A stretch of DNA of 64,000 bases from Isochrysis galbana (Eukaryota; Haptophyta; Isochrysidales; Isochrysidaceae). Of the stretch, positions 40,644 through 52,027 are shown piece by piece. The translations under genes and the position numbers were made by a program. Location: assembly GCA_018136815.1 (NCBI GenBank), contig CM030937.1, forward strand, positions 3,833,820 through 3,897,819, given 5' to 3'. Positions within the stretch are counted from its first letter, which is position 1. The number at the start of each line of letters is the position of its first letter. The notes beneath the pieces are model-generated. The model was not told where the DNA came from and did no database searches. It worked only from the letters and a program-made list of their open reading frames with translations.

Positions 40644-41795
40644 TTTTGCTCGGGACTGGTCCACTCTCGTCTCCTACGTTGCACACCGTAAAGTACAGGG
40701 CCATTCGTTAGCTTTGCTCTCAGCTACAGTTATGGCCCACGTACCAGGTGCCCACATGTGCCGAGACTACCAACTTCCAAAATGCCGGACTATCGATGAT
40801 ATGGGAGCCATCCGTTTTCTTCGTCACGGACGCCCATCACAGATGTATGCTCGCGGACGGCGTTGGGGGATGGGGATGGTGCTTACTCGCTCCTGCTCGA
40901 GCATCTCGGCTCTCCGAGCTCTAGAATATCGAGTGCAACGTCTACTTGTTTGGGAGAACCTGGGGGGGATGCTCACTCAGGGTATACATACGCATGGCGC
41001 AACGTACCGGCCGTTTTTTGTTACCTTTGCAAGAACTGCCGTGTGATATGAGCTTTGGCGCTCGTCGACGGCATGAATGCTAGTTCGACGCGGTGAAAAA
41101 TGATGTGGCAAGTCAAAGTTGATCTGTGATCTGGATGAAACTACTACAAGGAGAAACGCACTCATGCGGTCACCAAGGACAAAGGAAAGACCGGGCATTA
41201 ACAATAATGACACACATGCTTGAGAGCCTCATTCGGGGCCAACACGAAGTTCCTGCGCGATCGATGAGAAACCCACGGATAAGACTGGGAGACTAGCGAC
41301 TAGCGCACTAGGGGGGAAATACACCGCAGTTTTTGCGGGAAGTTGCCCGCCAGAAGTGAGGTTTGGACCGCTGTGCCACGTAGAGATGCTAGCGCGCAAA
41401 GTGTGCTCATGTGCAAATGAAGGTCCCGGCGGCGCAGGTTACTCGAATCGCAGCCATATGTTCTTCGAGGACCGCTCGCGGCGCGAGCTGTGAAGGGCCG
41501 TTCTTCTTTTTTGACGAGAGGACCCCCCCTCCCCCCCCCCCAGTGCTTTTCCCTGGTGAGCCGCCCGACGTAGGTCGGTTCGCCTCACTGGGTTTTCCCT
41601 CATTGTAATTGTGGGGAGTTATAATGGGAGCCGCAGGTCTGCGAGGGGGGAGATTTGAAGGTATACATATGTGTATGTGTCTGTTGCATCAGCACACGTC
41701 AAGGTGTACGGGCAAGTGCGTTGAGGGGTGTCGTGATAGTACCGGCCTGGTGGGAGTAGTGGTACTAACGCTCAGATATTTTATTATTTATTATT
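40644..41795. other. Intergenic with inverted-repeat fragment
   Basis: About 41455-41650 (CGAGGACCGCTCGCGGCGCG...GCCGCCCGACGTAGG) is an inverted copy of 59600-59800. No gene recognised in the rest. Confidence 0.55.
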
Positions 41796-43178
41796 CAACT
41801 AAGTTTATACTTAGTACTTAGTTCACACCCATGGGGGGGGGCACGAGCCCCCCCCTCTCTCCACTCCTCCTCTGCTCTGGGGAGGAACCACCCACCCTCC
41901 TGGCATGCCTGATGGCTTGCCAGTAGCACACAGCACACTGCCCTGCTAACCCATTCCTCTCCTCACAGGCCCGCCTGACTCGCCCGCCCTGGCCTGTTGT
42001 GGCCAGCCCATCGCTCTGACGAACCCCTCCTCCCCCTCTCCCCTTCCCCCCTGGCCCCCCCTCATCAGGACCCCCCAGCCAGCTCCAATCGACCTGCAGG
42101 GGCGCGGGGCGCTAGGGAGCGGAGAGGCAGGAGGGGCCAGGGCCATGCCCCAGCCTCACTTGCCCCCTGAACTGAGCTCCCAGGCCCCTGCAGGCCACGT
42201 GGGGACCTGACGAGGAGGGGCCGCAGGCGCGCGCCATGGGCCAGAGCCGCAGGGAAGACAGGAGGAAGAGGGAAGAGGGAGGGGAGGGGGGAGCGGCAGC
42301 TCTCCCCTCCGGCGCTTACGTGTCTTCTTGCCCCGTTTAGGTAAAGCAGAAGACAGAAGACGGGGGGCGCCGGAGCCAGGAGGGAAGGGCCGCGACTCGC
42401 CGCGGCCGCTCGCTCTTTGAGGTCGACAGCGCAAAGATCTTGGCACGGATCGCGAGTCGTCTCGCCTCCCTCGCGCACCCAAACTACTCATTGCGCTCGC
42501 TGCCGCCATCAGGCGGCTCCCCCGGTGCACTACTAGGGGGATTGGGGTGAAGGGCTTAGATATGGTCCGGTGGCCCGCGCCTCCCCCCGGTGATCTGTTC
42601 CCTCTCTTCTCCTCCTGTGTCTCCGAGTGGGCGGCGACCTCAGTCCCGACTTATCCTGTAAACAGGTGCGGGACTTACCTATTTTTCGGTGGGCGGAGCT
42701 CTGCTCCGCCCACCCCCTTCTCCGCGCTCTCTCTCCCCTCTCCTGCGGCACGCGCGATGGCGCGCCTGCGGCAGGCCTGCAGCTGCCCATTGGCGACCCT
42801 GGAGGCTCATGGAGGCCAGCTCAGGGGGCAGAGGAGGAGGCTGGGGCTGGGCCCTGGCCTGGTGGCCTCCCCTGCCTCTCCCTCGCTGGCGCTCCTGAGC
42901 CTCAGGGGCCCCCACGCTGCACCTGTCTGCCTGTCGAACAGGGGGGGAGGAGGGGTTGGAGCAATGGGCTGGCCACGCCGGGCTAGGATGGGCGAATCAG
43001 GCGAGCCTGTCAGTGGGAGAAGAGAGGGTCAGCAGGGCAGTGGCCTCCCGGCAAGCCATCAGGCGTGCCAGGTGCCAGGAGGATGGGTGGTTCCTCCCCC
43101 ATGGCAGGGGAGGAGTGGAGAGAGGGGGGGGCTCGTGCTCGTGCCCCCCCATGGGCGAGCTAAGTATAAACTTAGTTG
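41796..43178. mobile_element. 1.38-kb element with ~140-bp terminal inverted repeats
   Basis: Left arm 41796-41935 begins CAACTAAGTTTATACTTAG and continues through a CACGAGCCCCCCCC run, CTCCACTCCTCC and GGCATGCCTGATGGCTTGCC. The right arm (about 43040-43178) is its reverse complement, ending CTTAGTTG. The interior contains a reversed copy of the 27027-27215 module. No transposase domain was recognised. No certain target duplication was seen, so it may be either a MITE-like element or two short interspersed elements facing each other. Confidence 0.65.
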
Positions 43179-43893
43179 ATCCGAAGTCATTTTTCTGCTT
43201 CCTCATTTTAGACCACAAAGCGCGCTCGATGGAGATGGAGATGGCCCACCACACCGATCTCGATCTCGCGAGGCACTTGCTTTATGCTTTACGGGAGGGT
43301 GTGGGTGTGGAGAAGCCGAGGAAAAGCGAAAAGCAACGCCGGCACGCGGCCAACAAAAGAAAGCGTTTCATCCCTCATCCCTCCTCTACCTCTGGCCAAC
43401 AAAACATAAGTCCAGGGCCACCAGCACAACATAATTAGCCTAGGCCGCGCCAGGCTTCAGTTACCCCATGGAAGGCGCACACACAGAAACGTGAACAAGT
43501 AGAGACAAGCAGCGGACGGCGGCGTTCCAAAGGACATACTACTCTAAGCACTTTGAAAGCACTTTCTCTCCCGAACTCCCGAAAAGCGAAAAGTTTCCCT
43601 CGCTCTTACGCTCATACTCTTACGCTCTTACGGCGGGCGGGGCCAGAACTATTCTTAGTACAAGCCTTGGCAGATACAGCAGGCAGACACGGCAGGATCC
43701 ATCAGAGAGGGGAGGGTGACCGACCGACGCCGCTTGACCCCCCGCCCCCTCTTCCCCCCCCCTCCCCCGCGCGCGCATACTCTCTCTCTCCACTCTTCTC
43801 TCTCTCCATTCCTTCCCCCGACCCCGCACCCATCCCCTCCTCTCTCGTAGGAAGAGGGAGCGGCCGCGCGGGCCGATTGGGCCAAGCAGCAGG
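43179..43893. other. Intergenic, presumed promoter of the GT77 gene
   Basis: No gene recognised. A CT-rich leader (43730-43830) precedes the ATG at 43894. Confidence 0.5.
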
Positions 43894-46215
43894 ATGGCGC
43901 CGACCTCGCGCTACGCGATGGCCGCCGTCGCGTTCGGACTGCTGCTACTCGGTGCGCTGCGGCTTGGCCGTGCCAACAGCCTGAGCTCGCAGCTGATGCA
44001 ATACGTGCCCACCCGGAGCGATATCCCCTTGCTCGACGACGAAGACCCGTTCGATGAGCGCATCCGCAGGCTCGAACTCCAGCTCGGTCTGCCACGCGCT
44101 CTTGGGGCAGCCTCGCATGACGGCGTCGTGCCGCGGCTTGCGTCGCATCTGGACCCTTCACCCCCTTCACCTTCACCCACGTCCTACACTGGTGGGACGC
44201 CGAGCACGAGCCCTTGGGATCCAAGGGCTTCAGCATCGATGAGGGTATGGGATAACTCTCGGGTCCTTTCATCCAGTGAGGTACTTCGCCGAGTGCCTTC
44301 TGGGGCTCTGGCATTTGTCGCTCTTGCCAACACCGCCTATGCCGATCTTGCTGTCAACTGGGCGTTAGTGCTGTTGCCAATACTTGAGACCATCGGAGTG
44401 CCGCACCATGCAGTACTCGCATCACTGGATAACCCCTCAGCCCAGCGCTTTGTCCGGCTGCGTTTACCGACGATGCGGGTCGGAATGGGCGGCATCAATA
44501 ACACAAAGGACGACAACACTGATTTTCGATGGGCGATGTCCGCTTTTCGTGCCTATGGGGTGTCCAAAGCAGAGGTTATCATGTGGCTTTTGAGGGAAGG
44601 CCGCGACGTATGCATGTCAGATGTGGACGCCGCATGGATTGCCCCGCCGCACGGCATGTTTCGATCGCTTCCAGAAGCAGACGTGCTTTTTGGCACGGAC
44701 TGCCTCAACCTAGAATGGGATGCCGACCGTTCCACTAGGCCAAACAAGGTGGGGCGGTGCGGACACCATCCTGGCTCCACGTGGTCAGCCTGGTTTAACA
44801 CTGGCGTGATGTTCTTCCGCGCTAACCCTCGCGCTCTCGAAATCGCCTCCGAGTGGCGCGATCGCATGGCTGCCGTGAGGGGCGAGGGAAGCATTGATGA
44901 TCAACTCACATTCAACCAGCTTGCGGGCACAGTCCGTGACCCGGTCAAGAATAACAAAGAGGGCATCTACCCCATCAAGGCTGCGCGCACAGACGGGCGC
45001 GTCATTTACGATGGCACTGGGCATCGCACGCTCGCTGCATTGCCTGCTGACGTCATCTGCTCGGCACAGGCTTACCACATCTTCCAATCTTCGGAACCTA
45101 AGAATTGCCTTGTGCTCCACTTGACGTTCGTGGAGGGCTGGCCAAAAAATCCAGCAAAGTACTGGCGCTTGCGCGAGGCAGGGCTATTCCCCTTGCGGCC
45201 TGAGCCATTTGACGGTCGCTACCTCTCCTTCACGCCTCCGCAGCCTGGCCCAGTGCCGCCGGAGCGCCACCCCTCCTTGCTGGATCCGAATAACCCTAAT
45301 GTACGGCGGCCGCTGCCCAATTTGACACCGGACAAGAAGGGTTGGAAGGTTAAGGATGCGCTGTGGGGATCCCCTCGGATGGCGGCGCACTTCGATCTCG
45401 TGGACAGGCACATTGCAGCCCTGCGGAATGCCATGGCGATCGCGCGCGCGACCCGCCGCCGACTGATTATGCCCAAGATGCTTTGTTTGTGCGAGCGCTC
45501 AGAGTCACCCTTCTCCTTATTACCAACTTGCACACTCGCCGGCTCCTCCACGAAATTGCCGTTCGTCTGTCCACTCGAATCTATCTTCGACGTGGTTCGC
45601 GTAGAGCACCTTTGGGCGAAGACGAGCGCAGATCCTGATGGTTATTTGCAGCTGCATCCATGGACATTGCTAAATGCGTCCATCCACAAGCCGCCGCAGC
45701 CTAGCCTCGCCTTCCAACCCTCCCGGACTACGACCGTGAGCTGGTCGACAACGGGCTGGGTACGCCTCCCCGCTTCACATGCGACGAATGGGGTTTACCA
45801 TCAAGGAAACCAGCAATTGCCTCAGCGGGTTGTACTGCCTCGTGGGCTTTCCGACGTGCAAATCTCCGAGGCTCTTGCAGAATGGGGTGCTTCTGACGCG
45901 CGCTTACTGCATCTTGAGTCGGCTGAAGACGTCTTTGGCGGCTTCGAGGCGGCCGACGCAGCCAAGACTTTCGAGAAAAATATAGCAACTCATCTTCTCG
46001 GGGGCTGGAGCGCGACGTGGTGCTGTACGTCTTGGGACAAACCGCGCGGCACGTTGCTTTTTAAGCGACCACTGCCGCTTGCTGTTGGGAAAGCAGCAAA
46101 AACGACGGCTTGGATGTCAGACGGCACGCCATGTAAGGACTTCACTTGCACTGCGCCACGGCCGCACGAAATTCCCATGGAGCGGCAGTGCTACGCGGCC
46201 GCCTGTAGGGACTAG
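43894..46215 (+). CDS. GT77 glycosyltransferase, XEG113-like
   Basis: 773 residues, one exon. An N-terminal signal anchor (YAMAAVAFGLLLLGALRLG, residues 7-25) predicts a type II Golgi membrane protein. Residues about 130-390 match the nucleotide-diphospho-sugar transferase fold of family GT77: VALANTAYADLAVNWALVLL, SKAEVIMWLLREG, the DVDAAWI metal-binding DxD-like site, TGVMFFRANP and GSIDDQLTFNQL. The C-terminal part (AHFDLVDRHIAALRNAMAIA, RLIMPKMLC, FVCPLESIFDV) resembles the second half of plant XEG113, an arabinosyltransferase acting on hydroxyproline-rich glycoproteins. Sugar and acceptor here are inferred by family only. Confidence 0.85.
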   Translation: MAPTSRYAMAAVAFGLLLLGALRLGRANSLSSQLMQYVPTRSDIPLLDDEDPFDERIRRLELQLGLPRALGAASHDGVVPRLASHLDPSPPSPSPTSYTGGTPSTSPWDPRASASMRVWDNSRVLSSSEVLRRVPSGALAFVALANTAYADLAVNWALVLLPILETIGVPHHAVLASLDNPSAQRFVRLRLPTMRVGMGGINNTKDDNTDFRWAMSAFRAYGVSKAEVIMWLLREGRDVCMSDVDAAWIAPPHGMFRSLPEADVLFGTDCLNLEWDADRSTRPNKVGRCGHHPGSTWSAWFNTGVMFFRANPRALEIASEWRDRMAAVRGEGSIDDQLTFNQLAGTVRDPVKNNKEGIYPIKAARTDGRVIYDGTGHRTLAALPADVICSAQAYHIFQSSEPKNCLVLHLTFVEGWPKNPAKYWRLREAGLFPLRPEPFDGRYLSFTPPQPGPVPPERHPSLLDPNNPNVRRPLPNLTPDKKGWKVKDALWGSPRMAAHFDLVDRHIAALRNAMAIARATRRRLIMPKMLCLCERSESPFSLLPTCTLAGSSTKLPFVCPLESIFDVVRVEHLWAKTSADPDGYLQLHPWTLLNASIHKPPQPSLAFQPSRTTTVSWSTTGWVRLPASHATNGVYHQGNQQLPQRVVLPRGLSDVQISEALAEWGASDARLLHLESAEDVFGGFEAADAAKTFEKNIATHLLGGWSATWCCTSWDKPRGTLLFKRPLPLAVGKAAKTTAWMSDGTPCKDFTCTAPRPHEIPMERQCYAAACRD

Positions 46216-47186
46216 CGTCAGCTTTGCCTATTTTCCAAGCGGGTGAAGCGGCGCGAGACGGCAGGCTGGCAGTGCGCAGTGGGCGCTTCACCGACAGTTT
46301 GGCCTTTTCTTTCTCTACCTGCAGCCTACGGCTTTGTGCGTCGAGTATTGCAGAGACCCTACGCCTTTTGCTAACATGTTTGAAATACCAAGCAAGCCTG
46401 ACTTTATACTTGGTTCACTGGGGGGGGGGGGGGGGGGCACGAGCCCCCTCCTCTCTCCACTCCTCCCCCACTGTGGGAGAGGAATTACCCACCCTCCCGC
46501 CCTCCTGTCATGCCGTCATGGCACGATACCGGACCAGACCAGCACAGCCCCACTAAAACCAAACCCTCCCTGATAGGCTCAGGCTCGACTACGGATCGCA
46601 CACCGCTAGGTGTTCCACGCTATGCAGGTGTTAGGCGTGTTCCGAAAAGTGGGGTGGGGTACCGTGGGGGAAAAGTTGCTATGCCCACGCGCCTTCCAAC
46701 CCCATGCTAACATAACACTCTAAGCAAAAACAAAACTATCACCTGGCCCTCTTTGGACGGAGCGCGAGTTTGGCATGCCTGATGGCTTGCCAGGAGCAGA
46801 CTGCCCTGCTGGGCCACTCTGTCTTCGCCCCCTCCTTCTCTTCCACCTCCATAGAGTAAGACAAGCACTGTGCCACCCGCCGTGCAAGTACAGCGGCTAG
46901 TCTGTTAAGATTTTTAATAGCAACTCTTGCGGCCCTTGTGACGATTGAGCCTCGCACCCTCCCCGGTCCCCGACGACGACAATACGTATACGAGACGACG
47001 CCGAGCTCGTACGAATACGGCTCAATTAAAGATGAACCCAATGCTTGTGACGAATACAACTCCCCCGCTGCGGCGTGTGCAGCGCAATCACTCGGTAACG
47101 AGCACAGGCGTGTGCTTGTGTTCTCTCGGTAACGAGCACATGCAGTTGTCACACTTGCATCAACCAATCGCCCTCGCCATGAGATT
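46216..47186. repeat. Intergenic with fragments of the TIR element
   Basis: 46399-46530 matches the left arm of 41796 (TTTATACTTGGTTCACTG, poly-G, CACGAGCCCCC). 46747-46800 carries a variant of the CCCTCTTTTGACGG core and the GGCATGCCTGATGGCTTGCC phrase. No gene recognised. Confidence 0.65.
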
Positions 47187-49918
47187 TCATCTCAGTGCGC
47201 GGCGGGGAGTCATGCTTCTATTGGCGGCACACGCAAGACCCATGCGAAGCTGGCTCAACAAAGCGTCGCTCGAGTCAGTAGTATCACTCTCAAATACCAT
47301 TTCCGCCGTTGGGATGAGCCGTCGCCACAGGGAGGGCTGTGTCTGCCCGTCATCGGGATCTTGTTCACGGGCCTTGAGGGCGACTAATGCAGCTGGAGCT
47401 GAGAATGGCGGGCTTGATAAGGCTTGTGGCTGATGTGCTACAGGAGAGGACAGCGGTGAGGCGGGAGCGGGTGTGGGCGTGGCCGACGCAACTGGTGTTC
47501 TAGGCGAGAATATAGTTTCCTCCATGAGTCTCCCGTTCTCATTCCACTTGTTGACAAGCGAATCATGAGGCGTCGCAAGACGCGAGTCGCCATACATCGA
47601 GCCCAGAAGCGAATCGCCACGCGAGACGGATAGGCGGACCATAGTCGGCTTGCCGACAATCGGCGAAGCGTCAAAAATCTCGTCCCATGACCATCTGTTA
47701 GTCATGTAACCATTGTGAGGATTGAGGGTTTGAAGGCCCTCGGATGTCACCACGAGGGTGCGTCGGTACTTCCCCTTCCACGGAAGCCCGTGCTTGATCA
47801 CCTGGAAACGCCTTTCTGAAGGCTCACCCAATCCCCGCGCACGTGCGGGTGAGAGAGTGGCTCGGCTTTGGCAAGCGCTGCGGGTAGCCGAAGACGGGGC
47901 CGGCGAGAAGAGGAAGAAGCCTCCGCTATGCAGCTCGGCAAGGGCGGCCTCAGCGGCATCAGCCCGAGCCTCCGCCTCGTCTGCACGCGCGGCTGCCGCC
48001 TCGGCAATGGCACGCATTTGCTCTCGGGCGACTTCGGCCATCTCAATGCTCGCTTGCATCGCAGCCATTTGCTCTAGTAGCAGCACCCGGTCCCGGGAGG
48101 CATTGGCCGCTGCGTCTGCAGCCTCCGCTCGGATGCGCAAGGACCGGCGAATTTCAGACGCGCCCCTCAAGGTGTAACGTTTTTCGGCTTCAAGTAGCTT
48201 GGTCTCAGCCACCTCGAGTTTGGTCTGTAACTCTTGAGCCAGTCCTGACAAGTCCATGACAGTGTTGCGGCGCAGCGAAGAGGCGACAACTCGCATAGCA
48301 CGTGTGCCAAACTGGAGCGCCGATTTCGTCTCTTCTAGGTCGGATAGGGCGGGAGATGCGCAAACCAACACAGATGTGCGGCAATTGCCGCCAAGAGACT
48401 CTTGTAGGAGCCGCGTCAAGTGCGAGTCGCGGAAAGGGATATGGGGAACTGTGGTGATCCCCGCGCCCTCCGTGCCTGCATTCTGTGCGACATCCGAGCG
48501 TTTAGCGAGGGCGGTGATGACATTGCCGAGTGCAAGAAGCGACACATTTATCTTCTGAGCCTCATTCAATTTGACCCCTGAGACCCCAGTACGAGAAACG
48601 CGCTCGGAGCCTGCAAGATCCACGATGGTTAATCGCGCCAGGATTGCCGCATGAGTCTCGGGTGCTCGCTCGAGCGCTCGCTGGATGTCGTAGACACTCT
48701 GCTGCCGCAAGACGCTCGCGTGTGACAATGCTGCCGGGTCATTTGTGATTGCACTGCCCTCGTCGCGAGTCGGGGCAGTTGACGATTCGCTCGACATAAG
48801 CGAATCGGAGCTGTGCTCCTGGAAAAGACCGGCATGCTCATCAGGGTCGCCACCGCCGCTCGCTCGGCTTGTGGTGGACCTCTTGGGACGACGAGTAAGA
48901 CTAAGCATGAACACGGCATGGGACCGTGATGAATGACGATTGAGCGCCGTGGATGCGAAACGCAGTCTGCCCGCGCCGCGCTGTACAACATCAAGGGCGC
49001 TCTCTAGATCTTTTACTTCCACAGACGTTGCGCCTTGCGCGTACACTCCCCGGACCTTGTCTTCACGAATAGCTAGAGCCGGCGGCTCCTTAGACTCGGA
49101 CAGTAAGTCGTAGATCTTCTCGAGGTAGACTTGGAGATACTCTGCGCGCAGAGTATACTCGAACTCATCCTTCACGCTGACAACTTCCTCGTAAAGCTGC
49201 CGAAGCATCCGAGCGGTGATGCCCTCGCTAGGAGTGCCTATGTTTGCCGGCTCGCCGAGGGTGAAGGTTTTTCCGGAGCCGGTTTGACCGTATGCGAGCA
49301 AAGCACCTGCACGAATACATGCAATCGCAGTCTTCGGACGATGACGGAGCGCCCCGCGGACACACGTTCCATAGGGCAGCAGGTTGTGATGGGCTGGCAC
49401 TGGCAAGTTCTCGAGCAGGTCTTGAACTCACCATTGTATCCATTCAAGACGGAGGCGACCAGAGGTGCGCCGACCGTACTTGCAAGCTCGTTATGATCCT
49501 CTTCCTCAAAGACGTGATGGAAGCAGTAGCACGACTCTGTGCCGGCATCCCCCTCGCCGCTACTGCCTAAAGTCAGCTGAATGCGATGAAGATCGCCTTC
49601 ATCGTGAGGCTCTACGACCAGAGCACGACGCGAATCGTTTGAGCTGCCGCGATGCTGCAGGGGTCTCACGCGTACGTACACCCGTGTCTGTGCTATGTTG
49701 GACACCTCAGGGCTATCGGATTCCGTGGGCGACCTGTGCGCCCACGTGCGCGCCGAACCGCCCACATTGGCATTCTCTTTGTCCTCAGTGCACTGGATTG
49801 AAGGCGGCAGGACTCCTTCGACGGCTGGGTCCATCGACTTAAATGGTGCCGAGGGCGCGAGGACAGCGCTTGTCTCTCTCCTTCTCCTCGGTCGTGTGCC
49901 GTGGTCCGCAAGGGCCAT
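47187..49918 (-). CDS. Kinesin with C-terminal RME-8/GRV2-like PH domain
   Basis: Exons 49918-49432 and 49306-47187; the 125-bp intron (donor ATG|GTGAGT, acceptor GTGCAG) restores GYNGALLAYGQTGSGKTFT; 868 residues. The N-terminal motor has TRVYVRVRPL (about residue 80), the P-loop GQTGSGKT, NRHSSRSHAVF (switch I), VDLAGSERVSRTG (switch II) and HIPFRDSHLTRLLQESLGG. It is followed by an Ala/Glu-rich coiled coil (about 520-640). Near residues 675-720 is VIKHGLPWKGKYRRTLVVTS and LQTLNPHNGYMTNRW ... FDASPIVGK, which matches the N-terminal PH-like segment of the endosomal J-protein RME-8/GRV2 (pattern KH.W.G.Y.R, TLNP...TN.W, ASPI.G). A link between microtubule transport and endosomal membranes is an inference. 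The motor most resembles ungrouped or ARK-type kinesins. Confidence 0.85.
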
Positions 49919-52027
49919 CGGAGGCCAGACGGGGGGCGGGTGAGGAGGGCGGGTGAGGGGGGAGGGGAAGAGAGAGGAGGGGGGGGGGGGGAGGCAGAGT
50001 AGGCGAGCGGGCGCAGGGGGCGGCAGGGGTGGGTGGTGGTGGTGGGAGGGGTGGGCGAGGGCGAGGGCGGAGGCGAGTCGCGAGAGTGCGAGCCGAGAGA
50101 GAGGCGGCGGCAGGTGAAGGGGCGCGCGAGAGGGAGAGAGAGGGGGGGGGAAGGGGAGAGGAGGATATTTTTAATCTAGAGTAGGAGTAGGAGTATGTCT
50201 ACTCCTAGGGTTTCACGGCGGCGCAAGACAAACTGGCAAATGGATACAGATAACTTATTGATACTACTACGATGCTAAAGTACCTTTTAGTAAATTTTAG
50301 TGTTAGACGGGCTGTTTGGGAAAACGCGCTGGATGGTTGGTTCTGCCGGACCGGGCCCATGGCCCTTGGCGCCGACCGTCGAGAGCACGTGTGTTTCCAC
50401 CCTAAGCTCCTTCGCGTGAGCGCCCGCCTCAATTTCCCAAAATAGCCCGCCACGAGCGGGTGAAGGGAGGGGGGTCACTCACCGACGCCATTGCCCTTCG
50501 TGGGGCGGGAGGGGGTCGTTCGGAGGGGGGAGGCGGCTGGCGGGGCAGGTAAGGGGGGACCCCAAGGAATCCTTGGTCCTTGGACACCCAGGGGAGGTGG
50601 GAAATAGTGATTAAAATGAGTGAGTGACCGAGCTACCCTAAGCTCACACTCTCACACTCCATCGCGCTGCCCTCGCTGCTCGCTGCTCTCGCCGCGACGC
50701 ATGCGTTCCGATCCGGCCGATGTTGTGACGCTGTTTCTGTTTTTCTTGCCTCGAGATGCGAGACGCATCCAAACACCAAACACCTACCAAACACATTCAA
50801 ATACGGTACCAATAAATACTGCACCGGGGGGGGGCTCCCGTTTCCCAAGCCCCCCCCCTCGCCAACTCGCCAATCGCCGTATGCCGTATATCGCCCCAGC
50901 GCCCTCCTGTCGTATTCCATACGATGACAGACTTTTACTTCTAACCGGTGGGTTATTTTAGGCCTCAAGGTCTCGTCGGCGACATTCGACATTCTACCCC
51001 TTCTCTTACTTTCTTTCGATGTCATCAAACGTTCCATGACTGTCTTCCGTCTTCTCCCCATGCATCGGTTGTAGTCTTCCGTCTTCTCTTCGTGTATCGG
51101 CGGTAGCTCCCCAGCGAGGTCTGCCCTCGTTGGTCCGACTTCTCTGTCGCATGTCTGTGCGTCGATGAGCCGCCTTGGTGCCGACGCTTGACATTCCGTC
51201 GTGGGGGTGGTTAGTTTTCGCCCTGTTTAGGTTAGTTCGTGTGTGACTGCGTGACGAGGGATCTTTTTGGGGTCTCTGTGTTGTAGTCTCTCGTGTCTAC
51301 CTTGGACCTAAGAAGCTCTCCCTCTCATTCACTCTCTTCCTCTAGCTCGCTAGCTAGCCTCGGCCCTACCCTCCAACGCCGCGCGTTGCGAGCCTCCGAA
51401 CCTCCGTCCCCCTCTTCGTCTCTAGCACTTGATGGCAGACACAGTCAGACCCGACTTCTACTATGACCTCTCAGACATATTCCCGCAAGCAACAACCAAC
51501 GACTCTTTCACGGCCGCGTCAGCTGCTGGCTCGATCGAACGGCCCTCTGCCTACGAGCCAGTGGTCATCGCATGTTCGACACCTCCCCCCCGGCCCCCCT
51601 TCTCACTCATCATCTCATCATGAGAGCATATACCGCCCCAACCTCAACCTCAAACCTCAAGCCCAACCCTAACTGTGCCTCGCGATCCGCGCTCATTGTG
51701 CATTGTGCGCGCATATATGGGGCCGGCGCGCTGCGCGCGAGCGCGCTCGCGACACACACACACGTACGCACGCACACACGATGCTGTTACTGCAAGTAAG
51801 TAGTACGTACTTATTTATAGAGAGAGATGATAAGATTGTTAGGACATGATATGCTGTCACTAGTCACTAGGAATATCACTAGGAGTATCACTCAATATTG
51901 AATATTGAATATTGAATATTGAATACGAGGGGGGGGGGGGGGGGATGCGGCCTGCTCGGCTCGGCGCGCGCGGCGGGCGGCGGCGAGGGCCGAGTCGTCG
52001 TCGCTCTCCCGCGCCACCTCCTCTCTG
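49919..52027. other. Long intergenic region, low-complexity
   Basis: 49920-50160 is purine-rich (GAGGGG repeats), next to the kinesin start. 51895-51925 has four TATTGAA tandem units followed by poly-G. Short CACA runs lie at 51753-51780. 50180-52000 otherwise shows no recognisable gene. Confidence 0.5.

Noticed and set aside
42547-43179. Transposase gene within the 1.38-kb inverted-repeat element
   Set aside because: The frame is low-complexity, made largely of repeat modules found elsewhere, and no DDE-like motif is visible.
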